Shown here: positions 50,041 to 60,189 of the stretch, piece after piece | Position numbering within the stretch: the stretch's first letter is position 1 | Layout of the letters: each line of letters starts with the position of its first letter | NCBI RefSeq assembly: GCF_018390635.1 | Contig: NZ_JAHBGE010000044.1 | Location: 124,001-188,000 of the forward strand | Direction of reading: 5' to 3' | Length of the DNA: 64,000 nt | From: Ancylobacter lacus | GTDB lineage: Bacteria > Pseudomonadota > Alphaproteobacteria > Rhizobiales > Xanthobacteraceae | The notes under the pieces: model-generated | Databases searched by the model: none | What the model was told of the DNA's origin: nothing | Seen by the model: only the letters and a program-made list of their open reading frames with translations | Made by a program: the position numbers and the translations under genes

Positions 50041-51435
50041 ATGCACAGCTTCGACATGATCGTTATCGGCAGCGGCCCCTCCGGCCGCCGTGCCGCCGTC
50101 CAGTCCGCCAAGCTCGGCAAGTCCGTCCTCGTCATCGAGAAAGGACGCCGCGTCGGGGGTGTCTCGGTGCATACCGGCACCATTCCCTCCAAGACCCTGC
50201 GCGAGACGGTGCTGAACCTCTCCGGCTGGCGCGAGCGCGGCTTCTATGGCCGCGGCTACCGGGTGAAGAAGGACATCGCCGCCTCCGACCTGATTTCCCG
50301 CCTGCACAAGACGCTGGACCACGAGGTCGAGGTCCTGGAGCACCAGTTCGGCCGCAACGGGGTGAAGACCGCGCGGGGCGAGGCCAGCTTCGTCTCGCCC
50401 CATGAGATCGAGATCGTCGGCGACACCGGCGAGCGCTCCTGCGTGCGCGGCGCGCACATCCTCATTGCCTGCGGCACCCGTCCGTTCCGGCCGGACTATG
50501 TGCCGTTCAACGGCACCACCGTGTTCGACAGCGACGAGATCGTGGAACTGCCGCGCCTGCCGCGCAGCCTCGCGGTCATCGGCGCCGGCGTGATCGGGGT
50601 GGAATATGCCACCATCTTCAGCGCCCTCGACGTGGCGGTGACGCTGATCGAGCCGCGCACCAGCTTTCTCGACTTCATCGACAAGGAGCTGATCGAGGAG
50701 TTCGTCCACGAGCTGCGGGACCGCAACGTGGCGCTGCGGCTCGGCGCTGCGGTGTCCTCGATCCAGCTCAGCGCCGAGGGGCGGCCGACCTGCCGGCTTG
50801 CCGACGGGCGCAGCGTCACCTCCGACATGCTGCTGTTCGCCGCCGGCCGGGTGGGCGCCACCGACCGGCTCAATCTCGGGGCGGCGGGGCTCGCCACCGA
50901 CCACCGCGGCCGCATCACCGTCGACCCCAAGACGCTGCAGACCGCGGTGCCGCACATCTATGCCGCCGGCGACGTCATCGGCTTTCCCAGCCTCGCCTCC
51001 ACCTCCATGGAGCAGGGCCGGCTCGCCGCCTGCCATGCCTTCGGGCTGGAGCCGCCGCCGCCGCCGGAGTTCTTTCCCTATGGCATCTATGCCGTGCCGG
51101 AAATCTCGACCGTCGGCATGAGCGAGGAGGAGGTGCGCAAGCGCGGCATACCCTATGAATGCGGCGTCGCCCGCTTCCGCGAGACCTCGCGCGGCCACAT
51201 CATGGGCCTCAACAACGGCATGATGAAAATGATCTTCTCCACCGAGACGCGGCATCTGCTCGGCGTCCACATCGTGGGCGAGGGCGCGACCGAGCTGATC
51301 CATATCGGCCAGGCGGTGCTGAACCTGAAGGGCACCATCGACTACTTCATCGAGAACACCTTCAATTACCCGACGCTGGCCGAGGCCTACAAGATCGCCG
51401 GCCTCGACGCCTGGAACCGGATGGTGCGGGCCTGA
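50041..51435 (+). CDS. sthA: Soluble pyridine nucleotide transhydrogenase (Sth-like)
   Basis: A 464-residue FAD flavoprotein of the pyridine nucleotide-disulfide oxidoreductase family. It moves reducing equivalents between NADPH and NAD+. FDMIVIGSGPSGRRAAVQ is the FAD loop, GAGVIGVEYATIF the NAD loop, and AAGDVIGFP the second FAD region. The SthA sequence HTGTIPSKTLRE is present, but Val41 stands where related proteins have the remaining active-site Cys (VGGV instead of GGC), so the disulfide is absent, consistent with transhydrogenase. The ribosome site is weak. Useful in balancing NADPH from one-carbon oxidation. Confidence 0.85.
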   Translation: MHSFDMIVIGSGPSGRRAAVQSAKLGKSVLVIEKGRRVGGVSVHTGTIPSKTLRETVLNLSGWRERGFYGRGYRVKKDIAASDLISRLHKTLDHEVEVLEHQFGRNGVKTARGEASFVSPHEIEIVGDTGERSCVRGAHILIACGTRPFRPDYVPFNGTTVFDSDEIVELPRLPRSLAVIGAGVIGVEYATIFSALDVAVTLIEPRTSFLDFIDKELIEEFVHELRDRNVALRLGAAVSSIQLSAEGRPTCRLADGRSVTSDMLLFAAGRVGATDRLNLGAAGLATDHRGRITVDPKTLQTAVPHIYAAGDVIGFPSLASTSMEQGRLAACHAFGLEPPPPPEFFPYGIYAVPEISTVGMSEEEVRKRGIPYECGVARFRETSRGHIMGLNNGMMKMIFSTETRHLLGVHIVGEGATELIHIGQAVLNLKGTIDYFIENTFNYPTLAEAYKIAGLDAWNRMVRA

Positions 51436-51525
51436 CATGCCGATTGCCCGGCCCCCACACCGCCGCGCCAGCGCGGCGGTGTGGGAGTGGATGGCGGCAT
51501 CAGGCTGTGGCCTCGCGGCCCGGCA

Positions 51526-52614
51526 TTACAGGCCCGTGGAGGGCAGGAAGGTGAAGGAGGGGGTGGTGACGAACTTGTCGGCGGCGTTGCCGGAATAGAC
51601 ATTGCCGCCGGCGATGGTCAGCTTCTTCACCGGCGCGCCTTCCTTGAGGTCGAGATCGGCGAGCGGCACCCAGAACGAGTTCGGGCTGGTGGCGCTGTCG
51701 AAGAAGTAGATCTTGTTGGTCTGGTCGGAAATGGTCCGCCAGAGGGTCGAGGAGATGTTGGGTTGGCCGGGCGTGGTGATGCCGAGCGGCACGCTGACGC
51801 TGCGCATGACGCTCAGCACGCTCGCGGCCGCCTGGTACTCGAACTTCTGGCTCGGAACCGCGGTGATGTAGCTCTTGTCGACCTTGGTCGGGATCGCATT
51901 GATGAGGAAGGAGGCGCGGGCGAAGCGGTCAGCGGCGCGATTGGTGCCGGGCAGGAAGGTCAGGCCGCCGATTCCCTGCCAATAGGCATTGAGCGCGAGC
52001 TGCTGGTCGAAGCTCGGCGAATTGGTCATCACGTTGTACTGCTTGCCGTGATGCACGACGAGCTTGCCGCCCAGATACTCGAAGATCGCCGAATCGCCGC
52101 TTGAATCGGAAATGGCGAGATGGAGCTGCGCGCCTTTCCCGTTCGGCAGCGTGGGGGCGACAACCTGGAACGAGTCCTTGGACAGGGCGTCGACCGCCTC
52201 GGCGACCGTGCCGAAATTGTCCAGCACATATTGTGCCCACAGGCTGATCGAGAGAACGGGCCTGCCATCGGGCTGGCCGTAATCGGATTCGGCGAGATAG
52301 AGCAGGTTGGTGACGAGCCCGGCCTCGTTCATCCCGTCGGCGGAGCCGACGTCATAGCCGCTGGCGATCACGCTGCCATATTTCGAGGTCCATGTCGGGG
52401 TCTTCGCACCGCCGGCCCCGTTGCGGGCGATGCCGCGGGGGAAGGCCCAGAGGTTGGTATGCATGTCCTCGGCCCAGTCCATCGAGCGGCCGGTGATGAC
52501 GAGCCCGTTCTCCGCGACATAAAGAGTGCGGGTGCAGGCCGCGGCCGGCCCTATGGCTGCCGCCGTCATGATGCCCGCGAGGACGACCGCGGCGCATTTC
52601 CTTATCCTGTTCAC
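51526..52614 (-). CDS. Exported choloylglycine hydrolase/penicillin V acylase-family protein
   Basis: A 362-residue Ntn-hydrolase with a signal peptide (residues 1-26, ending PAAA). Cleavage exposes Cys27, the catalytic nucleophile (CTRTLYV), followed by GRSMDWAEDMHTNLWAFPRG with the conserved Arg and Asp, and a GMNEAGLVTNLLYL segment. Family members hydrolyse linear amides: bile salts, penicillin V or acyl-homoserine lactones. It is likely periplasmic. Start is GTG 52614 with AAGGAAAC upstream. Position among methylamine and C1 genes is unexplained. Confidence 0.88.
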   Translation of the reverse strand: MNRIRKCAAVVLAGIMTAAAIGPAAACTRTLYVAENGLVITGRSMDWAEDMHTNLWAFPRGIARNGAGGAKTPTWTSKYGSVIASGYDVGSADGMNEAGLVTNLLYLAESDYGQPDGRPVLSISLWAQYVLDNFGTVAEAVDALSKDSFQVVAPTLPNGKGAQLHLAISDSSGDSAIFEYLGGKLVVHHGKQYNVMTNSPSFDQQLALNAYWQGIGGLTFLPGTNRAADRFARASFLINAIPTKVDKSYITAVPSQKFEYQAAASVLSVMRSVSVPLGITTPGQPNISSTLWRTISDQTNKIYFFDSATSPNSFWVPLADLDLKEGAPVKKLTIAGGNVYSGNAADKFVTTPSFTFLPSTGL

Positions 52615-52912
52615 CGGTTTGTTTCCTTTTTACAAAGGGTCGCCGGGCCGCTGCGGCCGGGACCCGACCCGAAGGTAGCAGGCTTTTACGCAGTGGTATC
52701 GGCGAACGGATGACATGGCCTCGCATATCCCCGGGACGGCCGGGAACAGCTCGCGGTGCGCCGGTCCTGAAGGGGACAGCGCGGCGTAAAAGGGTTCAAC
52801 CTGCCGCGGGTTCTGTATATGTCGATCCCGATGATCGGGAGAGCGGCCTGCGCCACCTCGACCGATCGATCCGCGAGGTCGTGCGCGGCCTTGCCGTCAC
52901 CGGAGTCCTGCC
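52615..52912. other. Intergenic region between the divergent hydrolase and transporter genes
   Basis: 298 bp holding the two promoters. A short hairpin (CCCGAT/ATCGGG) lies near 52828-52840. No other gene is convincing. Confidence 0.35.
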
Positions 52913-54268
52913 ATGCCGCCTACCGTCGCCGCCGCCGCGCCGGAATTCGCCGCCGTCGCCAATCCGCGCTCCCGCGTCATTCTCGCGAGCCTGATCGGCA
53001 CGACCATCGAGTTCTACGATTTCTATGTCTACGCCACCGCCGCGGTGCTGGTGTTTCCGCATCTGTTCTTCCCGGCCGGCGATGACACCGTGGCGCTGCT
53101 GGCCTCGCTCGCCATCTTCGGCGCGGCGATGGTGGCGCGCCCGCTCGGCGCGGTGTTCTTCGGCCATCTCGGCGACCGCCGCGGCCGCAAGGCGACGCTG
53201 GTCGGCGCGCTGCTGACCATGGGCGTCGCCACCTTCCTCATCGGCACGCTGCCGACCTATGCGGTGGCGGGCTGGATCGCCCCGGCCCTGCTGGTGGTGC
53301 TACGCCTCGCCCAGGGCTTCGCGCTGGGCGGGGAATGGAGCGGGGCGGCGCTGGTGGCGACGGAGAACGCCCCGGCGGGAAAGCGCGCGGTCTACGGCAC
53401 CTTTCCCCAGCTCGGCGCGCCGATCGGCTTCATCGTCGCCAATGGCCTGTTCCTCACCATCGCCGCGCTGATGCCCTCGGACGATCCCTCCCGCCCCTCG
53501 CTGGCCTTTCTCGACTGGGGCTGGCGCATCCCGTTCCTGTTCTCGGCCATCATGGTGGCGGTGGGGCTGTGGGTGCGGCTGAACCTGGTGGAAAGCACCG
53601 CCTTCGAGAAGACGGTGCAGGCCGGCAAGGTGAAGCGGTTGCCGCTGGCGGCGGTGTTCCGCCATCATTTCCGCGAGGTCGTGCTCGGCACCTTCTACAT
53701 GCTCGCGACCTATGTGCTGTTCTACCTGATGACGACCTTCTCGCTGAGCTATGGCCGCGCCTCCCCCACCGCCGCCGTGCCCGGCCTCGGCTATGACTAC
53801 CGCACCTTCGTGCTGATGATGATCGGGGGCGTGGTGTTCTTCGGCATCTTCACCCTGCTGTCCGGCCCGTGGGCGGACCGCTGGGGCCGCCGCCGCACGC
53901 TGATCTGGATCACGCTCGGCATCATCGCCTTCGGCTTCCTGTGGGTGCCGATGCTCGCCGCCGGCCCGGCGGGGGTGATGGCGTGGCTGGTGCTCGGCTT
54001 CACGCTGATGGGCATGACGTTCGGGCCGATGGGCGCGCTGCTGCCGGAGCTGTTTCCCGCCAGCATGCGCTACACCGGCTCGGGCATCGCCTACAACGTC
54101 TCCTCCATCCTCGGGGCGGCGGTGGCGCCGTTCATCGCGGTGGCGCTGTGGCAGGCCGGGCATGGCAGCCCGTTCTGGGTGGGGGTGTATCTCTCCGCCA
54201 TGGCCTGCATCACGCTCATCGCGCTGCTGCTGGGGCCGGAGACCCGCGACGTCGACATCGAGCACTGA
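52913..54268 (+). CDS. MHS-family MFS transporter (metabolite:proton symporter)
   Basis: A 451-residue twelve-helix transporter. The N-terminal GTTIEFYDFYVYATAAVLVF motif, the loop 2-3 motif GHLGDRRGRKATL and RLAQGFALGGEWSGAALVATE mark the metabolite:H+ symporter family (ProP, ShiA, KgtP). Substrates of relatives are betaine, dicarboxylates, shikimate; here a methylated amine or carboxylic acid is possible from context. It is convergent with folD and divergent from the choloylglycine hydrolase gene. Confidence 0.9.
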   Translation: MPPTVAAAAPEFAAVANPRSRVILASLIGTTIEFYDFYVYATAAVLVFPHLFFPAGDDTVALLASLAIFGAAMVARPLGAVFFGHLGDRRGRKATLVGALLTMGVATFLIGTLPTYAVAGWIAPALLVVLRLAQGFALGGEWSGAALVATENAPAGKRAVYGTFPQLGAPIGFIVANGLFLTIAALMPSDDPSRPSLAFLDWGWRIPFLFSAIMVAVGLWVRLNLVESTAFEKTVQAGKVKRLPLAAVFRHHFREVVLGTFYMLATYVLFYLMTTFSLSYGRASPTAAVPGLGYDYRTFVLMMIGGVVFFGIFTLLSGPWADRWGRRRTLIWITLGIIAFGFLWVPMLAAGPAGVMAWLVLGFTLMGMTFGPMGALLPELFPASMRYTGSGIAYNVSSILGAAVAPFIAVALWQAGHGSPFWVGVYLSAMACITLIALLLGPETRDVDIEH

Positions 54269-54358
54269 CGTCTCGCCCCTCCCGGTATCCACAGGGGCGG
54301 GCTTGGCAGCGCCCGCGCGGCCGGGTGGCCCGCCCGGCGCTTGTGGTGGGAGCGCCGC

Positions 54359-55234
54359 TCAGTCCTCGCCGCGCTGGCGGCGGGCGGCGGTGAGGGTGTT
54401 CGCCAGCAGGCAGGCGATGGTCATCGGCCCGACCCCGCCGGGCACCGGGGTGATGAGCCCGGCGATGCCCTGCGCCTCGGCGAAGGCGACATCGCCCACC
54501 AGCCGGTTCTTGCCGTCCGGGCCCGCCACCCGGTTGATGCCGACGTCGATGACGGTGGCGCCGGGCTTGATCCAGTCGCCGCGCACCATCTCCGGCCGAC
54601 CCACCGCGGCGATCAATATGTCCGCCTGCCGGCATTCGGCGGGCAGGTCCCGGGTGCGGGAATGGGCGATGGTGACGGTGCAGTCCTCGCGCAGCAGGAG
54701 CTGCGCGATCGGCTTGCCGACGATGTTGGAGCGCCCCACCACCACCGCCTTGAGCCCGGCCAGCGAACCGAGATGGTGCTTCAGCAGCATCACGCAGCCG
54801 AGCGGGGTGCAGGGCACCAGCGCGTCGAGCCCCACCGCGAGCCGGCCGGCATTGACCACGTGAAAGCCGTCGACATCCTTGGCCGGGTCCAGCGCCGCCA
54901 GCACCTTCTGGGTGTCGATATGGGCCGGCAGCGGCAATTGCACGAGGATGCCGTTGACGCCGGGATCGGCGTTCAGCCGCGCCAGCAGGGCGAGCAGTTC
55001 GTCCTCGCCGGTCTCCGCCGGCAGCAGGTGCTCGTAGGAGGCCATGCCGACCTCGACGGTCTGCCGCGCCTTGCTGCGGACATAGACCGAGCTGGCGGGG
55101 TCGCTGCCGACCAGCACCACCGCCAGCCCCGGCGCCGCCCCATGGCGGGCGGTGAAGGCCGCCACCTCGCCGGCGAGCCGCGCGCGCAGCCCCTCGGCAA
55201 ATCCCTTGCCGTCGATCAGCCGTGTCTCGATCAT
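54359..55234 (-). CDS. folD: Bifunctional methylenetetrahydrofolate dehydrogenase/cyclohydrolase
   Basis: A 291-residue FolD, interconverting 5,10-methylene- and 10-formyl-tetrahydrofolate with NADP+. Visible marks are [14 protein letters not shown] with the catalytic Lys, [37 protein letters not shown] and [15 protein letters not shown]. Normal length. It is the last gene of the sox-purU-folD cluster, 39 bp after purU, so it oxidises the methylene units released by the N-methyl oxidase. Confidence 0.96.
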   Translation of the reverse strand: MIETRLIDGKGFAEGLRARLAGEVAAFTARHGAAPGLAVVLVGSDPASSVYVRSKARQTVEVGMASYEHLLPAETGEDELLALLARLNADPGVNGILVQLPLPAHIDTQKVLAALDPAKDVDGFHVVNAGRLAVGLDALVPCTPLGCVMLLKHHLGSLAGLKAVVVGRSNIVGKPIAQLLLREDCTVTIAHSRTRDLPAECRQADILIAAVGRPEMVRGDWIKPGATVIDVGINRVAGPDGKNRLVGDVAFAEAQGIAGLITPVPGGVGPMTIACLLANTLTAARRQRGED

Positions 55235-55273
55235 CTCAAGGCTCCTCGAAATGGGGCGGCGGCCCGGGAAGCG

Positions 55274-56134
55274 TCAGTCGCGGAACACCACGGTCTTGTG
55301 GCCGTTCGGCAGCACCCGGTCGTCGAGATGCCAGGCCAATGCCCGCGCCAGCACCCGCCGCTCGATATCGCGGCCCTTGCGCACGAGGTCCTCGGCGGAA
55401 TCCTGGTGGCTAATGCGCTCGACGTCCTGCTCGATGATCGGCCCCTCGTCGAGATCGGAGGTGACGTAGTGCGCGGTCGCGCCGATCAGCTTCACGCCCC
55501 GCGAATGCGCCTGGTGGTAGGGCTTGGCGCCCTTGAAGCCGGGCAGGAAGGAGTGGTGGATGTTGATGCAGCGGCCGGCGAGCTTGGCCGAGAGCCCGTC
55601 CGAGAGCACCTGCATGTAGCGCGCCAGCACCGCGACCTCGGACCCCGTGCGCTGGAACAGGTCCCACAGCTCGGCCTCCTGCTCCATCTTGGTGGCCTTG
55701 GTCACCGGCAGATAGTGGAAGGGGATGCCGTCGAAATCGAGATGGGCGTAGGTCTCGCGCGGGTAGTTGGCGGCGATGGCGGTGATGTCCATCGGAATCT
55801 CGCCGATGCGCCAGCGGTACAGCAGGTCCGCGAGGCAATGGTCGAACTTCGAGACCAGCAGCATGACGCGGCGCTTCTCCGACCGCGGCCGCATCTGCCA
55901 GGCGAGGCCGAAGCGCTCGGCGACGGGGCCGAAACCGGCGCGCAGTTCCGCGATCGCCGCCTCGCCGCTGACCCGGTTGAACACCACGCGCATGAAGAAC
56001 CGGCCGCTCTCGACATCGTCGAACTGCTGCGCCTCGAGGATGTTGCAGCCCTGCTCGAACAGGAAGGTCGCGACGCCGGCGACGATGCCGGGGCGATCGG
56101 GGCAGGAAAGGGTGAGAACGTAGGTTTCGCTCAT
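55274..56134 (-). CDS. purU: Formyltetrahydrofolate deformylase
   Basis: A 286-residue PurU. An ACT domain covers residues 1-85 ([21 protein letters not shown]) and the hydrolase domain has the Asn, His and Asp catalytic set in [23 protein letters not shown] (quoted in part) and [17 protein letters not shown]. It releases formate from 10-formyl-THF. It sits between the sox genes (128-bp gap) and folD. Start ATG 56134 follows GAAGAGACAG. Confidence 0.96.
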   Translation of the reverse strand: MSETYVLTLSCPDRPGIVAGVATFLFEQGCNILEAQQFDDVESGRFFMRVVFNRVSGEAAIAELRAGFGPVAERFGLAWQMRPRSEKRRVMLLVSKFDHCLADLLYRWRIGEIPMDITAIAANYPRETYAHLDFDGIPFHYLPVTKATKMEQEAELWDLFQRTGSEVAVLARYMQVLSDGLSAKLAGRCINIHHSFLPGFKGAKPYHQAHSRGVKLIGATAHYVTSDLDEGPIIEQDVERISHQDSAEDLVRKGRDIERRVLARALAWHLDDRVLPNGHKTVVFRD

Positions 56135-56262
56135 GGCTGTCTCTTCGCTCGGCAGGGCCACGGCCGCGCCGCTCCCCCGATCGTCCCTGTGGCCCGGGCC
56201 GCAGTCCGGCCCGGCTATCTAGACAAAACACGCACGGCTGGAAAGCGCGCGAGGCGCGACGT

Positions 56263-56892
56263 TCAACCTCGCCCGGTACCTCGCCCGGCCTCCGGACCTC
56301 GCCCGGCGTCGGCGAGGTCGAGGCCGTATTCCGCCGCGGCCGCGAGCAGGGTGTGGGAGAAGGCGGCGGCGAAGCTGGTGCCCACCAGCAGGCGATAGGT
56401 GGGCTCCTCGCCGGTCTGCCACAGCACCGCGCCGATATGGGCGAGGCTGCTCGCCACCACGTCGCCGGTGGAGAAGACGGCGGGGTCGAGGTCGACCGCG
56501 ACGAGCTTGGCCAGCACCGCGCGGACCTCGGGACCTGCAAGGTCGAGCACGGCATAGCCGTCGCTCTGCTCGGTCACGGCGCCGCCGCCAAGCCCGGCGA
56601 GTTCCGCCGCCAGTGCCGGGCGCTGCGAGGCAAGCACCAGCCAGCGCCGCGGGGCGAGGCCGAGCGCGCTGACGCCGTTCGCGCCCGCCGCCTTGGGGCC
56701 GGCCGGCAGGGCGAGGCCGAAGGCGGCGTCCATCGCCGCCGCCAGCGCCGCCTCGCCGCCGTGACGGGCGGCCAGCGTGGCGATGGCGAGATCCTCGCGC
56801 CAGCGCGCGACGACGCCGGCGGTGCCGGGCCGGCCGTGATGGCCGGCGGGGATGGGACGGGTGTGGCTCAGCGGGTGAGCCGGGCTCGACAT
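56263..56892 (-). CDS. soxG: Sarcosine oxidase gamma subunit/N-methylglutamate dehydrogenase small subunit
   Basis: A 209-residue member of the SoxG family. The typical C-terminal pattern is present: SDGYAVLDLAGPEVRAVLAKLVAVDLDPAVF and QTGEEPTYRLLVGTSFAAAFSHTLL (quoted in part), fitting a GcvT-like fold. It starts just one base before the soxA stop. The last residues are Gly/Arg-rich. Fourth gene of the operon, and the least conserved subunit generally. Confidence 0.85.
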   Translation of the reverse strand: MSSPAHPLSHTRPIPAGHHGRPGTAGVVARWREDLAIATLAARHGGEAALAAAMDAAFGLALPAGPKAAGANGVSALGLAPRRWLVLASQRPALAAELAGLGGGAVTEQSDGYAVLDLAGPEVRAVLAKLVAVDLDPAVFSTGDVVASSLAHIGAVLWQTGEEPTYRLLVGTSFAAAFSHTLLAAAAEYGLDLADAGRGPEAGRGTGRG

Positions 56893-56893
56893 C

Positions 56894-59887
56894 TCAGCCA
56901 CGCAGACGCTCTCCCTTGGGATCGAGGAAACAGGGCGCGCAGACCTCCACCTCGAGATCGCCGCCGCGGACCGGGTCGTAAGCCCGCACGCGCTCGCCGA
57001 GGCGTTGGGGGCCGCGCGCCAGCAGGCCGAGGCCGATCCAGTGGCCGAGATGCGGGGAATAGGCCACCGAGGTGATGTAGCCCTCGTCGTTCGCCGTCGT
57101 CGCCGGCACGCCAGGCGGCAGCAGATGCGCGCCCGCCCGCAGCCGCGCCGCGCCATCCACCGGCTTCAGCCCGACGAGGCTCGGGCGAGCCGGATCGGCA
57201 AGGCCCGGCCGGGCCGCCATGACCCGGCCGATATGGTCCTTCCTGGTCGAGGCCATGCGGCCGAGGCCGAGATCGGCGGCGGTGGTCTGGCCGGAAAGCT
57301 CGTTGCCGGAAACGTGGCCCTTCTCGATCCGCATCACCCCCAGCGCCTCGATGCCGTAGGGCGTGATGCCGAAGGGCGCGCCCGCCGCCATCAGCGCCTC
57401 GGCGAGGCGTTCGCCCTGCCGGGCCGGCACCGCGATCTCGTAGCCGAGCTCGCCGGAGAAGGAGACGCGGAAAAGCCGCGCCGGCACCCCGCCCAGCACC
57501 GTCGTGCCGAGCACGCCCATGAAGGGCAGCGCGGCGTCGGAGACGTCGGTGCCCGCGTCGACGATCCTCGCCAGCACCTCGCGCGCCTTCGGCCCGGCGA
57601 GGGCGATCTGGGCCCACTGCTCGGACACGGAGGCCATCTGCACGTCCAGCTCCGGCCACAGCACCTGGAGGCAGAACTCCAGATGCTGGAACACCTTGGC
57701 GGCATTGGCGGTGGTCGTGGTCATGACGTAGTGGCTCTCGCCGAGCCGCGCCGTGGTGCCGTCGTCCATCACCAGCCCGTCCTCGCGCAGCATCACGCCA
57801 TAGCGCGCCTTGCCGACCGGCAGGGTGGAGAAGGTGTTGATGTAGACGCGGTCGAGGAAGGCGCCGGCGTCGGGGCCCTGCAGGTCGATCTTGCCGAAGG
57901 TGGAGACGTCGATCATCCCCACCGAGGCGCGCACCGCCTTGACCTCGCGGTTCACGGTCTCCAGCCAGTCGGTCTCGCCCGGCCGGGGGAAATACTGCGC
58001 CCGCAGCCACGGCCCGGTCTCGATGAAGACGGCGCCCTGCCGCTCGGCCCAGCCATGGGTGGGGGTGAGCCGGACCGGGCGGAACTCCCGCCCGCGGTGG
58101 TGGCCGGCGAAAACCCCAAGCGCGACAGGGGTATAGGGCGGGCGGAAGATGGTGGTTCCGGTCGCCTCGATGCCCGCGCCGGTCAGTTCCGCCATGATGG
58201 CGAGGCCCGTGACGTTGGAGGTCTTGCCCTGGTCCGTCGCCATGCCGAGCGTGGTGTAGCGCTTCAGGTGCTCGACCGAGCGGAAGCCTTCCTTGTGGGC
58301 GAGGGCGATGTCCTTGGCCGTCACGTCGTTCTGCTGGTCGACGAAGGCGGGGCCGCGGCTTGCCGCGACGTGCCAGAAGGCGGCGATTCCGGCGGGCTCG
58401 TCCTCCGCCTTTGGCGGTTCGATGGGGTGGACGATGAGTCCGATATCGGCCACCGCGCGTGCGCCCGCCTCCAGCCCGTCGCGCAGCGCCGCGCCGAGCG
58501 TGAGGCGCCCCGCCGCCGCCCCGGCCGCCTCCAGCCCCGGAGGGGTGCTGCCGGGCACGAAGGCGGCGAGCCGGGGGTCCCACACCGGCCTGCCGCCATG
58601 GTGGCAGGTGAGGTGAAGGTTGGGCGACCAGCCGCCGGAGACGGCGAGGCCGTCCACCGCGATCTGCTCGCGCCGCCCGCCGACGGTGATCTCGATGCCG
58701 GCCAGCGTCCGGCCTCGGGTGGCGGTGACCACGCCGCCGGGGATGGCGCGGATGCCGAGCGCCTGCGCCCGCGCCAGCAGGGCGGGCGGCACCTCGCTGC
58801 GGACGTCGATGATGGCGGCGACGCCGAGCCCCGCCGTCCGGGCCTCGAAGGTGGCGCGCCAGGCGCCGTCATTATTGGCGAAGACCGCGACCTGCCGGGC
58901 CGCGGCGACGCCGAAGCGGTTGGCATAGGCCTGCACCGCGCCGGCCGCCATCACCCCCGGGCGGTCGTTGCCGCCGAACACGATGGGGCGCTCGGTGGCG
59001 CCGGCGGCGAGGATGGCGCGGCGGGCCACGATGCGCCACAGCCGCTGCCGCGGCTGGAAGGGGCCCGGCTCGGGCAGGTGGTCGCTCACCTTCTCGACCG
59101 CGCCATAGGTGCCGCCGTCATACACGCCGAACACCGTGGTGCGGGTCATGAGCCGCACATTGGGCAGGCCTGCCAGCTCGGCGAGGGTGCGGGCGGCGAA
59201 GAGATGGCCCGGCGCGCCGTCCACCTCCAGCGCCTCGGCGTTCAGCCGGCCACCGGGCAGGAAGTCCTCCTCGGCGAGGATGACGCGGGCCCCGGCGCGG
59301 GCGGCGGTGCGGGCCGCCATCAGCCCGGCGGGGCCGGAGCCGATCACCAGCAGGTCGCAGAAGGCGTTGACCTTCTCGTAGCTGTCGGGGTCGGCGGCCT
59401 CGGCGGCGCGGCCGAGGCCGGCCGCACGGCGGATCGCCGGCTCGTACAGCTTCTCCCACAGCGCGGCGGGCCACATGAAGGTCTTGTAGTAGAAGCCGGC
59501 GCCGAGGAAGGGGGCCAGCAGCCCGTTGACCGACAGAAGGTCGAGGGCGAGCGAGGGCCAGCGGTTCTGGCTCGTCGCCTCCAGCCCGTCGAACAGCTCG
59601 GTCACGGTGGCCCGGCTGTTCGGCTCGCGGCGGGCGCCGCCACGCAGCTCCACCAGCGCGTTCGGCTCCTCCGGCCCGGCCGAGACGATGCCGCGCGGGC
59701 GGTGATACTTGAAGGAGCGGCCGACCAGCTTCACCCCGTTGGCCAGCAGCGCCGACGCCAGCGTGTCGCCGGGGTGGCCGTCGAGGCGGCGCCCGTCGAA
59801 GCTGAAGGCGAGGGTGCGGGAACGGTCGATGCGCCCGCCGGCGGCAAGCCGGTTCGCAGCCCGCCGGTTCGCAGGAAGGGGGCTCAT
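56894..59887 (-). CDS. soxA: Sarcosine oxidase alpha subunit/N-methylglutamate dehydrogenase large subunit
   Basis: A 997-residue subunit with three parts: an N-terminal ferredoxin-like region (FSFDGRRLDGHPGDTLASALLANG), an FAD/NAD-binding disulfide-oxidoreductase-like domain with CDLLVIGSGPAGLMAARTAAR (quoted in part) and a C-terminal GcvT-type tetrahydrofolate domain (GMIDVSTFGKIDLQGPDAGAFL). The folate domain takes methylene from the substrate, giving 5,10-methylene-THF. It overlaps soxD by four bases. Confidence 0.93.
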   Translation of the reverse strand: MSPLPANRRAANRLAAGGRIDRSRTLAFSFDGRRLDGHPGDTLASALLANGVKLVGRSFKYHRPRGIVSAGPEEPNALVELRGGARREPNSRATVTELFDGLEATSQNRWPSLALDLLSVNGLLAPFLGAGFYYKTFMWPAALWEKLYEPAIRRAAGLGRAAEAADPDSYEKVNAFCDLLVIGSGPAGLMAARTAARAGARVILAEEDFLPGGRLNAEALEVDGAPGHLFAARTLAELAGLPNVRLMTRTTVFGVYDGGTYGAVEKVSDHLPEPGPFQPRQRLWRIVARRAILAAGATERPIVFGGNDRPGVMAAGAVQAYANRFGVAAARQVAVFANNDGAWRATFEARTAGLGVAAIIDVRSEVPPALLARAQALGIRAIPGGVVTATRGRTLAGIEITVGGRREQIAVDGLAVSGGWSPNLHLTCHHGGRPVWDPRLAAFVPGSTPPGLEAAGAAAGRLTLGAALRDGLEAGARAVADIGLIVHPIEPPKAEDEPAGIAAFWHVAASRGPAFVDQQNDVTAKDIALAHKEGFRSVEHLKRYTTLGMATDQGKTSNVTGLAIMAELTGAGIEATGTTIFRPPYTPVALGVFAGHHRGREFRPVRLTPTHGWAERQGAVFIETGPWLRAQYFPRPGETDWLETVNREVKAVRASVGMIDVSTFGKIDLQGPDAGAFLDRVYINTFSTLPVGKARYGVMLREDGLVMDDGTTARLGESHYVMTTTTANAAKVFQHLEFCLQVLWPELDVQMASVSEQWAQIALAGPKAREVLARIVDAGTDVSDAALPFMGVLGTTVLGGVPARLFRVSFSGELGYEIAVPARQGERLAEALMAAGAPFGITPYGIEALGVMRIEKGHVSGNELSGQTTAADLGLGRMASTRKDHIGRVMAARPGLADPARPSLVGLKPVDGAARLRAGAHLLPPGVPATTANDEGYITSVAYSPHLGHWIGLGLLARGPQRLGERVRAYDPVRGGDLEVEVCAPCFLDPKGERLRG

Positions 59888-60189
59888 CGCGCGGTCTCCC
59901 CTCCGGCCGGGGTGGGGGCGGCCGGGGCGGCGACGTCGCGCGCCAGCACCGCGCCGGTGATGGCGTGGGTGCGGGTGTCGCGCGCCACCTTCAGCCACTG
60001 GCGGCAGCCGGCGGCGTGGTACCACCACTCCTCGAAGGCGCCGGCCGGGTTGTCGCGCAGATAGACGTAGTCGAAGAACGCCGCCTCGGCGCCCGGCGCG
60101 GCGGGGTCGGGCCGGCGCGGGGTGGCATCGCCGAGATAGCTGAACTCGTGGGCGTCGCGGGAACCGCAGAAGGGGCAGGGGATGCGCAT
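59884..60189 (-). CDS. soxD: Sarcosine oxidase delta subunit
   Basis: A 101-residue SoxD-type zinc subunit. CPFCGSRDAHEFSYLGDA at the start and YHAAGCRQWLKVARDT later give the Cys/His zinc ligands. It fits between soxB (one-base overlap) and soxA (four-base overlap). Its C-terminus is Ala/Pro-rich. Start ATG 60189 matches homologues (MRIPCPFCG). Confidence 0.92.
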   Translation of the reverse strand: MRIPCPFCGSRDAHEFSYLGDATPRRPDPAAPGAEAAFFDYVYLRDNPAGAFEEWWYHAAGCRQWLKVARDTRTHAITGAVLARDVAAPAAPTPAGGETAR

